DNA from: Pyrus communis | Taxonomy: Eukaryota; Streptophyta; Magnoliopsida; Rosales; Rosaceae | Direction of reading: 5' to 3' | Assembly: GCF_963583255.1 (NCBI RefSeq) | Contig: NC_084815.1 | Location: 16,229,807-16,293,806 of the forward strand | Length of the DNA stretch: 64,000 nucleotides | In this document: one piece after another, positions 35,923-48,036 of the stretch | Layout: each line of letters opens with the position of its first letter | Numbering within the stretch: the first letter of the stretch is position 1 | The notes under the pieces: model-generated | Told to the model about the DNA's origin: nothing | Databases searched by the model: none | The model's input: only the letters and a program-made list of their open reading frames with translations | Translations under genes and position numbers: made by a program

Positions 35923-38900
35923 CAGGCCTGGCAATTCCTGACATAAACCGATAATCTGACACAACACAACACGAAATTAACAGGTGTTCGGATCGACACG
36001 ATAACGAATCGGGTCGTTATCAGGTAACCCGATAAGCACCTGTTAAGATAACAAGTTGATTCGGCTATACACTTGAGTAACACGATACACGATAAGCAGA
36101 ATATTATTTTTATAATTTTATAACCCTAAAAAAATACTGTAATAATTATATATATTAATTTAACAATTTTATACCCCTAAAAACTATAATAAATATATAT
36201 ATATATATATATATATTATATTAACTATAATAATTATACCCCCAAAATATTAACTATCTATAATAATTATATATATATATATATTAAATTTTGAATTAAA
36301 TTTTATAAAAACTATAATAATTATTAATTAATATGCATCCATTGATTTGATTCCATAATTGATAATTCCATTCCATTTCCTGCAGTGCCGCCCTTTTTGA
36401 AGAAAAAGGGAGGGAAAATGAAAATGATAAGAAAAGTTGAAAGGGAAACAAAAAAGAGAGGGAATTAGGGAAAGATGGGTAGGCACCGTAGGCTACCGGA
36501 GGGAAAAGTGAAAATTATAAGAAAAGTTGAAAAGGAAACAAAAAAGAGAGGGAAAAATGAAAATTAATAGAAGTGGTGAGAATTTTTTTTTTTTTTTTTT
36601 AAGTTATTAACTTTTTATCACACATATGACATAACTCACTATTTTTATAATGACTCACGTTATATACTAGTCCGTATACCAATCAATTATACGTACAAAA
36701 TAAATAGATTTAAATTTACTCAATAAATATATATATATATACACACACACCATAGAACTTGATGGGATACGAATTCTCCGAAACTAATTTCAACGATCCC
36801 AACTGTCAAACTTGTTTGTATATGCTTTGAGATCAAATCAGCACAAAATCGCAAAAAACAAACATTCAGAGATCAAGTAACGGGACAAATCTTTTCGACG
36901 GTTATGGAAAAATCACGATTTAACGGTTATTTTAACTTTGATTTTGATGATTTTTTTTACAGCTACACTCATTGACCCTATATGAATACAATGAATGAAT
37001 TTGATCTTCAATTTAAAATATTTACACAAGTGGATACCACAAAATTTTATGTTATACTTGATGAAAGTATAAATAAACTCTAAGTGTTAGTCAATCTATT
37101 GTTTTTATGGGATACGAATTCTTCGAAACTAATTTCAACGATCCCAACGTCAAACTTGTTTGTATATGCTTTGAGATCACATCAGCAAAAAATCACAAAA
37201 AACAAACATTCAGAGATCAAGTAACGGGACAAAGATTTTCAACGGTTATAAACAAAAAATCACGATTTAAAGGTTATTTTAACTCCGATTTTGATGATTT
37301 TTTACAGCTACACTCCTTGACCCTACATGAATACAATGAATGAATTCGATCTACAATTTAAAATATTTACATAAGTGAATACCACAAAACCTATGTTATA
37401 CTTAATGAAAATATAAATAAACTCTAAGTGTTAGTCAATCTATCGTTTTGATGGGATACGAATTATCCGAAACTAATTTCCACGATCGCAACAGTCAAAC
37501 TTGTTTGTATATGCTTCGAGATCACATCAGCAAAAAATCACAAAAAACAAACATTCAGAGATCAAGTAACTGGACAAAGCTTTTCGACGATTATAAACGA
37601 AAAATCACGATTTAACGGTTATTTTAACTCCAATTTTGATGATTTTTTACAATTATACTCCTTGACCCTATATGAATACATTGAATGAATTCGATCTTCA
37701 ATTTAAAATATTTACACAAGTGGATACCACAAAATCTTATGTTATACTTAATGAAAGTATAAATAAACTCCAAGTGTTAGTCAATATATCATTTTGATGG
37801 GATACAAATTCTCCGAAACTAATTTCAACGATCTTAATCGTTAAACTTGTTTGTATATGCTTCGAGATCACATCAGCAAAAAATTGCAAAAAACAAACAT
37901 ACAGAGATCAAGTAACAGGATAAAATTTTTCCATGGTTATAAACGATAAATCACGATTTTACGATTATTTTAACTCCGATTTTGATAATTTTTTACAGCT
38001 ACACTCCTTGACCCTATATGAATATCATGAATGAACTCGATCTTCAATTTAAAATATTTACACTAGTGGATACCACAAAATCTTATGTTAATGAAAGCAT
38101 ATAAATAAACTAGTGTTAGTAAATCTATTGTTTTGATAGGATATGCATTCTATGAAACTAGTTTCAACGATCCAACCGTCAAACATGTTTGTATATACTT
38201 CGATATCGCATACGTCAAAAATTTCAAAGAATAAATATTCAGAGATCAAGTAACGAGACAAAAATTTTCGACAGTTATCAACGAAAAATCACGATTTAAC
38301 AGTTATTTTAACTCCGATTTTGATGATTTTTTACAACTACACTCCTTGACCCTATATGAATACAATGAAAGAATTCGATCTTCAATTTAAAATATTTACA
38401 CAAGTGGATACCACAAAATCTTATGTTATATTTAATGAAAGTATAAATAAACTCTAAGTGTTAGTGAATCTGTTGTTTTGATAAGATATGCATTCTACGA
38501 AATTAGTTTCAACGATCCAACCGTCAAACATGTTTGTATATGATTCGAGATCGCATACGCTAAAAATTTCAAAAAACAAACATTCAGAAATCAAGTAAAG
38601 GGACAAAAATTTTCGAAGGTTATCAACGAAAAATCACGATTTAACGGTTATTTTAACTCTGATTTTGATTCTTTTTTATAGCTACAGTCCTTGACCCTAT
38701 ATGAATACAATGAATGAATTCGATCTTCAATTTAAAATATTTACCCTACTAGATACCACAAAATCTTATGTTATACTTAATGAAAGCATAAATAAACTCC
38801 AAGTGTTAGTGAATCTATCGTTTTGATGGGATACACATTCTACGAAAATAAGTTCAATGATCCAACCATCAAACTTGTTTGTATATGCTTCAAGATCGCA

Positions 38901-39466
38901 TACGCCAAAAATCGCAAAAAAATAAACATTCAAAGATGAATTTGATCTTCAATTTAAAATATTTACACTAGTGGATACCACAAAATCTTATGTCATGATG
39001 ATCGATGAAAATTGAGGATTTTGTAAAAAGAATAACATGCAAGCTTTGAGTTCCATTGGCAAGGTTTAAACTTTTGAGAAAGGCTTCACAACTTTGAAAA
39101 CAAAAACTCTTTCATTTTGCATATCCTTGCACATTTAATATTTTGTAATAGATTAGTAGTGTATGGATGTTTGTTTATTAGGCTCTTATTTTCAAGTGTA
39201 GATGTAGTACTTAAACAACAAATGTGTTTTAATGTTTTGAAGTAATATTTATGTGGCAATGTGTGGTATGTGCAAATTTAAGAAAAAAAAAATATTTTTC
39301 TTAACGGGTCATAACGGGTCGGGTCACTTTACCCATCGGGTAAAGTGACCCGACCTGTTAAGGACCCGTTAAGATAACGGGTGTGACACGACACGACCCG
39401 TTAAGATAACAGGTGTTACATGAAAACGATACGAACACGACAGACACGACCCGTTTGCCAGGCCTA
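35923..39466. mobile_element. hAT-type element filled with tandem repeats (3.5 kb)
   Basis: The ends are caggcctggcaa and, inverted, ttgccaggccta. The flanks caagaaac (35915-35922) and catgaaac (39467-39474) form an 8-bp duplication with one mismatch. Subterminal regions are rich in gataacgggtc/gacacgacccg motifs in both orientations. No transposase is present. Most of the interior is a 345-bp tandem repeat. A smaller relative is at 41635-42445. Confidence 0.85.
36761..38990. repeat. 345-bp tandem repeat array (six full units and a partial seventh)
   Basis: Units start with gatgggatacgaattctccg or variants at about 36761, 37106, 37450, 37796, 38135, 38480 and 38825, spaced 345, 344, 346, 339, 345 and 345 bp. 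Each contains a gatcaagtaac block, an aaatcacgattt block, a ttgaccctatatgaata block and a gtggataccacaaaa block. Short frames such as 37107-37343 are parts of a unit. Confidence 0.93.
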
Positions 39467-40243
39467 CATGAAACTGAGGAATGATGCGGTGACAAATATA
39501 CAGCGGCAAAAGAATAATTGAAGAGGGGAAAATGGCTATGAATAGTTGGGGATGAAAGGTTGGAGGAAAGAAGTTGATCACAAATAAAAAATTCACCCTA
39601 AGAAGTTGATCTTCTTCTGATTTAAAATCTCAGCAGGGTTCTGATAGTAAGCCTATTCCCCATCTCCCTATAAAAATCCATCAAAATCATAAATCAAGCT
39701 CATAGAAATCCTTAAAAATCCATATATAAACAGTCAGATCAAGTGAATTGAAGAGGGTTAAAGGACAAAATTTAACCGATGTATGTGAAAGGTAAAAATG
39801 GCTATGTAGATAGCAACACTCATTAGTAAAACTAACTAACGAACTGCCATATGATTTGATGAAATTGACAAAGGAACTTGGATATGTGTTATTAGTCTTT
39901 GTGTGAATGCAAATGATGTTTGTTATATCACCAAGAAAAATATGGGAACAGGCAAGTTGCCTTGTATATTAACCTTGAGATATTCTTTCCGTGCAATTAC
40001 ACCTCTGAAAACAAGATGATCCGAAACTTTAGATTATTGTCATGACTAGTCATAGCACACTAGATGAACCTCCTTAATCCTCTCTCTATATATTTAGTAG
40101 TAATTAAGATTGCAACAGAAGTGCCTCTCCACATAATGCAAGAAAATAGCTAGAAAATTATCATGGAATTACTATGACACTCGGGAACATGTGACTAGCA
40201 ACATAACGTTACAGAAAATTTCTTATCTCAAATCTTAACATAA
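39467..40243. other. Spacer downstream of the dirigent gene
   Basis: AT-rich sequence, no open frame with a recognised domain. The part next to 40243 is the expected 3' untranslated region of the dirigent gene, but no clear poly(A) signal was settled. Confidence 0.4.
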
Positions 40244-40813
<570 letters not shown>

Positions 40814-40865
40814 CTACGTTTGATCGGATTGTTGTGTTTGATTAGATAAAACTACCTAATTGTTT

Positions 40866-40876
40866 CAATTTATATT
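40866..40876 (-). promoter_or_regulatory. TATA box of the dirigent gene
   Basis: Read on minus, AATATAAATTG lies about 68 bp upstream of the ATG at 40801, a plausible spacing for a plant core promoter with a short leader. Confidence 0.45.
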
Positions 40877-41634
40877 GAAGTTTGGAGGTTGATTCATTCT
40901 GTCGTTTTACTGGTAGGAGTTTATTGAAGAATATGCCGAACAGTGTTTTGTACAAAATTTTGAGCACATACTCTTGTACTTTGCTCTATTTTTCACAATA
41001 GAATACATAGAAAGTGCCATGTTCAAGATTTTGGGCCGTCTAGGAATCAGAATCGTTTGATCAAAAAATGTAAGTGATTTTTAGGGTTTTGTACTTATAT
41101 ATCCTCATCTCATACATATCTTGATTCCTATGTGTATTAGGTCGAGATATTGCAGTAGCCAATGCCTATCGACAAGGCCTGAAACTGAAGTTGCCCGTAT
41201 CAACTTTGGCTGTTTTGCAAAGTGATGAGGTCCCCAGCAGAAGGAACTGAGACAAAAGCCAACGGTAGGACTTTAGTCACTAGCACAGAGCTATAGACTA
41301 TAGAGCGCCTTTGTAAATAACTCCCACAAACTCTGCTTTGTTGTTTGGCCGCTGACCAAAGTGAAAGAAGTGGGCGATACGTAGAGGTTAGAGCTTTTGG
41401 GAAGACAGATTAGAATCTCTCCTTGTTTTACTCGGTATTGAATAAAAAGATAGACCTATTGACCAAAAATAAATAAAAAAATACTCCTAGAAAAAAACTT
41501 ATATGACATCGGTATACTATCATTGTGATATATCATATGCTAACAAAATAAATACATTAAATTTCGATCCAAATATTTTTAATTTAATGTCATAATGGCA
41601 AACAAATTATATTGTTATTATTATGCATTTTGAG
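40877..41634. other. Upstream region of the dirigent gene
   Basis: AT-rich with no recognised gene. It ends at the target duplication of the next hAT-type element, so that insertion lies about 0.8 kb upstream of the dirigent start. Confidence 0.4.
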
Positions 41635-42445
41635 TAGACCTGGCAATTCCTGACATGATCCGATAACTCGACATAATATTATACGAAATTAGTAGGTATT
41701 CGGGTCGACACGATAACGAATCAGGTCGTTATCGAGTAACCCAATAAATACCTGTTAAGATAACGGATTGGTTCAGGTATACACATGGGTAACACGATAC
41801 ACGATAAGTAAAATATTAATTTTATAATTTTATAACCCCAAAAAAATACTATAATAATTATATATATTAATTTAACAATTTTATACCCTTAAAAACTATA
41901 TATATATTAAATTAAATTTAAAAAATTGGTGACCATTGGATTGGCTGAGATTTAATCTCAGCAATCCATTGTGCATTAGGTTGGAGGCTATCCTTCTCTT
42001 GATGGCAATAGATCAAGCCAAAGTTCCAATACAATTTCCTCATGATGATCGATGAAAATTGAGGATTTTGTAAAAGGAATAACATGCAAGCTTTGAGTTC
42101 CATTGGCAAAGTTTAAACTTTTGAGAAAGGCTTTACAATCTTGAAAACAAAAACTCTTTCATTTTGCATATTCTTGCACATTTAATATTTTGTAATAGAC
42201 TAGTAGTATATGGATTTTTTTTTATTATTATTAGGCTCTTATTTTCGAGTGTAGATGTAGTACTTAAACAACAAATGTGTTTTAATGTTTTGAAGTAATA
42301 TTTATGTGGCAATGTGTGGTATGTGCAAATTTTAAGGACCTGTTAAGATAACGGTTGTGACATGACATGACATGACCCGTTAAGATAACAGATGTTACAC
42401 AAAAACGACGCAAACATGACAAACACGATCCATTTACCAGGCCTA
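41635..42445. mobile_element. hAT-type element, short relative of 35923-39466
   Basis: The ends are tagacctggcaatt and, inverted, ttaccaggccta. A perfect 8-bp duplication attttgag flanks it (41627-41634 and 42446-42453). Its ends and its right interior (from about 42040) match the larger element, but in place of the tandem array it has about 100 bp of other sequence (41930-42035). Confidence 0.9.
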
Positions 42446-42681
42446 ATTTTGAGGGACTAAATTAAATCCAACAACGATGTTTTTACTTCAAACAAGTGAT
42501 TCGTGGACCAATCACTTGAATGGAGTTTTTATCAATAAAAGCCAAAATTTAACACTCAACTTCATGAATGTCATTTTTTATAAAGGCTTTCAAAAATAGC
42601 ATAAAACCCACTTAAATAGACCTAAATACCCTCAAAATTGAAACCAAATAACAAAACTTATTAGATAAAAATTTAGGAAAA

Positions 42682-42825
42682 ATGAGAGACCACTATATCA
42701 GGGTGTTCCCAACCAATACCAATGAAATCAAAGATCTTCTTAGTATAACTGAAATCTTGAAGGCTACTGCCAATTTCAATCAAGTAAACATCCTAAACAG
42801 CAAGAACCTAAAGCATCTCTTCTTC
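42682..42825 (+). pseudogene. Fragment of an LRR receptor-like kinase (left arm)
   Basis: The frame reads NEIKDLLSITEILKATANFNQVN, resembling the segment just before the kinase domain in PSKR/PSY1R-type leucine-rich-repeat receptor kinases, where ILKATDNFNQANIIG is typical. The kinase itself is absent, so it is only a fragment. Confidence 0.5.
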
Positions 42826-43139
42826 AAAGCCCTTCCATTCCACACCTACAATACACATCAACCTTCCCAGTAAACAGGCGGGAACACCCGCATGGCTCTG
42901 TTCTTTTCTCAACCATTTTCATCCCCTCAAAAAGAGAAATTATTCGAAATATTAAAAAATAATTAACAAAATATGAACAAAATTTTGCATCCATGCTAAT
43001 TTTTGGGTACTTGTACTTTTCCTTCTTCCCACAATATCTAGAGGCCCATTGTGCTCCTTCCCATTCCCAATCCCTACACCCTCTCCTCTTCCCTCTCTTT
43101 TTTTCTATCTGTTGATTTAACAGAAAGAACCTAAAGCAT

Positions 43140-43273
43140 ACATCATAGACAACAAGAACCTGAAGCATCTTTGCTTGATTGAAATTGTCAGTCGCCTTTA
43201 AGATTTCCTTTATACTAAGATCCTTGATTTCATTGATATTGGCTGGGAACATTATGAAATAGTGGTCTCTCAT
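43140..43273 (-). pseudogene. Fragment of an LRR receptor-like kinase (right arm)
   Basis: Read on minus, NEIKDLSIKEILKATDNFNQAK is closer to the family consensus than the left-arm copy. Homology ends after NFNQA, before the glycine-rich loop. The rest of the 149-codon frame (to 42824) has no recognised domain. Confidence 0.55.
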
Positions 43274-43506
43274 TTTTCCTAAATTCTAATTTAATAGGGT
43301 TTTGTTATTTGGTTTTAATTTTGAGGGTATTTAGGTCGATTGAAGTGGTTTTTCTGCTACATTTGAAAGATTTTATAAAAAAGAATGACATTTATGAAAT
43401 TAGGTGTTAAATTGATTATTATTGATAAATACCCACTTGAATGTGCTTGCACCAACTAGATGCTTTTCCAAAATAAAAAAAAATTAAAAAAAAAAATTAA
43501 AAAAAA

Positions 43507-43537
<31 letters not shown>

Positions 43538-43679
43538 ATGATTTATACCATCGCTTCTAAATTTTTATATCAAACATATAGCGTGCTTTTAATATTAAAT
43601 TCAAAACCATAAGAATGAATTATATTCACTATTTGCACTATAAGCATGAAGTGAATACTCCGAATATGATGGTGATACA

Positions 43680-43890
43680 ATGGAATGCACTGCTAACTCC
43701 TAAAACAAGGGATTTCGGCCGAAGAAAGAACTCTCGGCCTTGGATTCTAAAATCTGAAAACAATGTTATGCTTTTTGCAGTGAGTTCAAAATGGTTCGGC
43801 TGCCCAGGCACAAAATATAACCCGGTAACACCTTATTTCGTCAAGAAAGCTATTAAAGTGACATCGTTTGGCAAAATAATGAAAATCTCT
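43680..43890 (-). repeat. Degenerate fragment of a Tat-type LTR
   Basis: The aagaaagaactctcggcctt block, a gattctaaaatctgaaaacaa block and ggtaacacctta...gaaagct follow the order of the LTRs of copies A and B (compare 15915-16235), with a deletion between them. The 120-codon open frame at 43615-43977 runs through it and is not a credible gene. Confidence 0.5.
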
Positions 43891-44368
43891 TTCACATGCC
43901 TTTTTAATGCTCATGGGGGCATTTATAATCCCTTCTATCTAACATTTTATGATATATTTCTTAGTAATTTGGCCTGAATTCTTTATGGATTGGAAATCTC
44001 TCACCCAAACGTAGTCGTCCAGGAATTAGAATAGCTTAAATCCAAACTACATGTATATGTACTTTCTGAGGTATTTTGCTATCCTAGCTAGCTGCCTACA
44101 TATATATAAAGTTTTGTCCTCTCTGTTCCGCCCTTCATACTTATTTTGATTCCAATGATCATAGCACACTCGCAAATAACCATCCTTGGTCCTCTTTTAT
44201 TAGTGAAATTAGAACAGAAGTGCAGGCCACACTTATAAAGAAAAGAAAATTAAGAATAATTACAATCGAATCTTATCTCTCTTTTTTATTCTTTGCATGC
44301 GTACAGCAACTCTCTCAATTGTCTTACACGTTATATAGTGAGAGGGCATTATGTATAAGAATTTCTCA

Positions 44369-44894
<526 letters not shown>

Positions 44895-44953
44895 TGTTAT
44901 TAATTGCAAATTGAATGAAGAAATCGTTGGCCATAATTAACTCTTGTGTTGTA

Positions 44954-44988
<35 letters not shown>

Positions 44989-45071
44989 CCCATCAATATA
45001 TACATATATAGATATAGGGTGAACTACTAATTTAGTATTTGAATTATCACTTCAGTGAAAATTAGATCCCT

Positions 45072-45108
<37 letters not shown>

Positions 45109-45412
45109 AAATCAGTCATTGAATTATAAAAATCTGCCAATTACATCCCCACTATTATTTTTGAAGCTACTATTTCCGTCAATTTAAGTCTCGTTACTTG
45201 TATATGATACATATTGGAGGGTAGATTAGTAGTTTTTCATAAATAAAAGAAATAGTGTATGGAGTTAACTTTGGAGGGTAAATTAGTAGTTTTATTATAA
45301 GATAATGATATTTGAACTTTATTTATTGATATAATGATATTTGAACTTTATTTATTGATCATCTTGTTGACAACCTTTTTAATAGATGTAGACAGCACTC
45401 ATGTACCATTTA
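44895..45412. other. AT-rich spacer with microsatellite and T-run
   Basis: It holds an (AT)n tract at about 44957-44986, a T-run of about 27 bases at 45078-45104, and a short duplicated gatatttgaactttatttattgat motif near 45308-45358. No gene is seen. Confidence 0.5.
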
Positions 45413-45791
45413 TGACACACCCCGACCCGGTATGTCCACTAGGACTCCGAATCAAGCCGTGCTGGCCAACACCTAGAAGGTGACGAAGCCATAAAGTGTA
45501 GTGATGTGAAAAATGTAAACAAATTTAAACCTAAAACTGCCTAAATAAAAGAGTGCGCTGGTCAGCGGGAATGAACCCATTTCACACGTGGCGACAGAGC
45601 ATAAGTACAGTACAATAAAATAGGGTGAGAATTATACCATCGATGGTAATCTTCTACACTAAGATTTGCCAATAATCGTCGTCGGTACAAAAACTCTGCT
45701 ACTAGAACCAAAGGCCTCGTGCTATATGAAGGTGGGCATGTACATATAAGGCACATCACCCCATCTCTGTTGATCGATGTGGGATGTTACA
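45413..45791 (-). repeat. Chimeric LTR: Cassandra-like start, gypsy-type end
   Basis: Read on minus it starts TGTAACATCCCACATCGATC at 45791 and runs about 75 bp like a Cassandra LTR (to GCACGAGGCCT near 45716). It then switches to GGTTCTAGTAGC... and follows the unrelated LTR seen on plus at 46907-47062, ending GGGGTGTGTCA. A polypurine-type tract (cctaaggggggtggat on minus) precedes it, as in Cassandra. Confidence 0.6.
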
Positions 45792-47062
45792 ATCCACCCC
45801 CCTTAGGGCCCGACGTCCTCGTCTTGAAACCCATTGACCAAAAGTCAACTGTCAATCAAAGGTCGACGGTAGGGTCCACAACCCTACGTAACTCAATCCA
45901 GAAGATCCGCACCTCAGATTTCTGATCATTAACTTCCAAAGATCCACATTATGTTTCTAGAACGTCCTTGGGGATGTGTTTTGTGTAAGTTACACGTTCT
46001 ATCGATAAGAATTATGAGACGTGATTTGATAATTGTTTCTAGGCGTCGATCGTTCTAGACTCCTTGATATTCATGCTAGGGAATTGTAACGCGGACGCCT
46101 GGTGAGTGGGTAATTTCTTTTTTCCGTATGTGTGTGTGTATATATATATATATGATTGATAGTTTCCACAAATGCTTTTGAATTGATTCATGCACTTCAT
46201 GCCATGATTAAATTATGTTATGAGAAATGTTGCATTGTTGTGAAATACCAAGATGATCCTGCGGGATGCGCAAGTAAGTTCATGTAAGTTTATTATGTTG
46301 ATAGGAATTATTGCATCATTATGGCATCCTTATACTCATATAGTTTGCTCATCATTGCTACACCCCGGTGTTAGTGCTCCCGCCCCGGGCTAGGGCCAGC
46401 CTTCACGTGATTGTTCACCTCCTGCACCGTACGTTCACCTTGGATCCAAGTTAGGTGTTAGCCTATCGTACATGTCACGTTAGGCGACTCCGACACTTAG
46501 GTGACCCGCGCATAGCGCCGACGTTCGCGTGATCGTAACACTAGAGCGTATATTATTACACACATAGCCTGTCGTACAGGTCACATTAAGTGACTCCGAC
46601 TCGTGTGCTAGCATAGATTGATGAGTCATAGGTGCAGTCGTACATGTCACATTAGGTGACTCCAACTTGCATGCTAGTATAAATTATTGAGCACATGATT
46701 ATATTCATATTGTCATTGAGATATTCTGTTGTGGCATATTTCTATATCTATTGTTGGCATGCATTTGATTTCCTACTTATACGTAGTACGATTTTCTGGA
46801 AACTATACTTGTTTCACAATAAGGGGTTACAATGTTTTCAGAAAGGTTTTTATAAAACATTATTTTCAAGCCCACTCACCCTTGTTTTTCGCCCCTCCAG
46901 GTTCTAGTAGCGGAGTTTTCATATCGACGAGGATTATTGGCAAACCTTGGTGTAGATGATTACCATCAATGGTATAATTCTCAGCCTATTTTACTGTATT
47001 GTACTTATGCTCTGTCGTCACGTGTGAAATTAGTTCATTCCCGCTCACTAGCGCAATCTTAT

Positions 47063-47640
47063 TGTTACACCCCACCCCTGATTTTAAAAATAGTTTTGGG
47101 TTTTTTTTGTGTGTGCCCGTGGGGCCCTCTTTCCTTTTCGGTCTGCCCTACTCGACCCTCTTTCTTATCTTTTCCTTTGGACCCATGAGCTCGCTCTTTC
47201 CCTCTCTCACAACTCTTTCATTTCCCTCTTACTCTCTCTCACTCTCACCCGTGTTCTCCGTCCCTGCACACCCTCATCTCCCTCATTATCAATCACCACA
47301 ACAACAACAAAACACTATCACCAATACCCCTACGAACTAAGATTCAAAGAAAGAACACCATATACCCTTCTCTTCCTTTCGGTCGATACTGTTCATCATC
47401 TTCTCCGTCATGTTTCGTATTTTTCTGACGTTGGTAAGGGTTAGATGAAGCTTGCTTTAAGTTGTGTATACATTTGAATCGCAAAAAATAGTTCGGAGTA
47501 ACTTTTCCAAATTTTCCGGCAAGCACTGCCCCTTTCGAGGCAATTTCCGGCCAAACCACAGTGAGTTAGCCGGTGTGCAAGGTATTAATCTCAACACGAA
47601 TTCTTGTATTTCAACCAAATTGTGACAATTCAAACAGAGA
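47063..47640 (+). repeat. Left LTR portion of the chimeric element
   Basis: It aligns with 50085-50680: the caccccacccctgattttaa start, a ggggccctctttcc block, CT-rich sequence, an aatcaccacaacaacaacaa block and a gaaagaacaccatataccct block. Homology fades near 47640. Open frames here (46999-47340, 47109-47444) come from the CT-rich tract. Confidence 0.7.
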
Positions 47641-47773
47641 AAGGTTTGCACAACTGCTTCGAATGACACCAAATCCGAAAGTCATGACATCCAAATGATG
47701 TCATGACTAACACACTACTACAGTGACAGAAGATCCTAAGTATGCTCTGAACAAACCATGCTTTATACCATTT

Positions 47774-48036
47774 TGTCACATCCCAATCTCGGCTTCGCTG
47801 TAGCACGATATTGTCCGCTTTGGGCCCTGGCCACACCCTCACAGTTTTTGTTTCTAGGAACTCACACGAGAACTTCCCAGTGGGTCACCCATCCTAAGAA
47901 TGCTCTCGCTTGAACTCGCTTAACTTCAAAGTTCTGATGAAACCTGAAGCCAGTGAGTTCCCAATAGGTCTCATGTTAGGGAATATACATATAAGGCTTA
48001 TATGATCCACTCCCCTAGACGATGTGGGATGTTACA
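47774..48036 (-). repeat. Cassandra-type LTR
   Basis: Plus-strand start tgtcacatcccaatctcgg, end gatgtgggatgttaca. It contains the reverse complement of the 5S-rRNA-like core (about 47868-47950). A degraded primer binding site (gctttatacca) precedes it at 47760-47770. No target duplication is visible. Confidence 0.8.

Larger units (their letters stand above)
42535..43450. repeat. Inverted repeat carrying receptor-kinase fragments
   Basis: The left arm 42535-42790 and the right arm about 43450-43180 (inverted) share an atttaacac block, the ccctcaaaattgaaaccaaa block and the ttaggaaaaatgagagacca block. Divergence between arms suggests an old event. The loop (about 42860-43130) has no gene. No terminal motif or target duplication was settled. 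Confidence 0.65.

Noticed and set aside
37107..37343. 78-codon gene in the 345-bp repeat
   Set aside because: The frame is open in only one unit and broken in the others; it is repeat sequence.
36761..38990. CRISPR-like array
   Set aside because: The repeat unit is 345 bp with no distinct spacers, and the context is a plant nuclear transposon. It is an ordinary tandem repeat.
43615..43977. 120-codon plus-strand gene
   Set aside because: It runs through LTR-derived sequence, has no domain and no promoter or splice support.
46999..47444. Protein genes of 111-113 codons in CT-rich sequence (also 50146-50493)
   Set aside because: They lie in the CT-rich part of a repeated LTR, occur in overlapping frames, and have Ser/Leu/Pro-rich low-complexity products with no domain.
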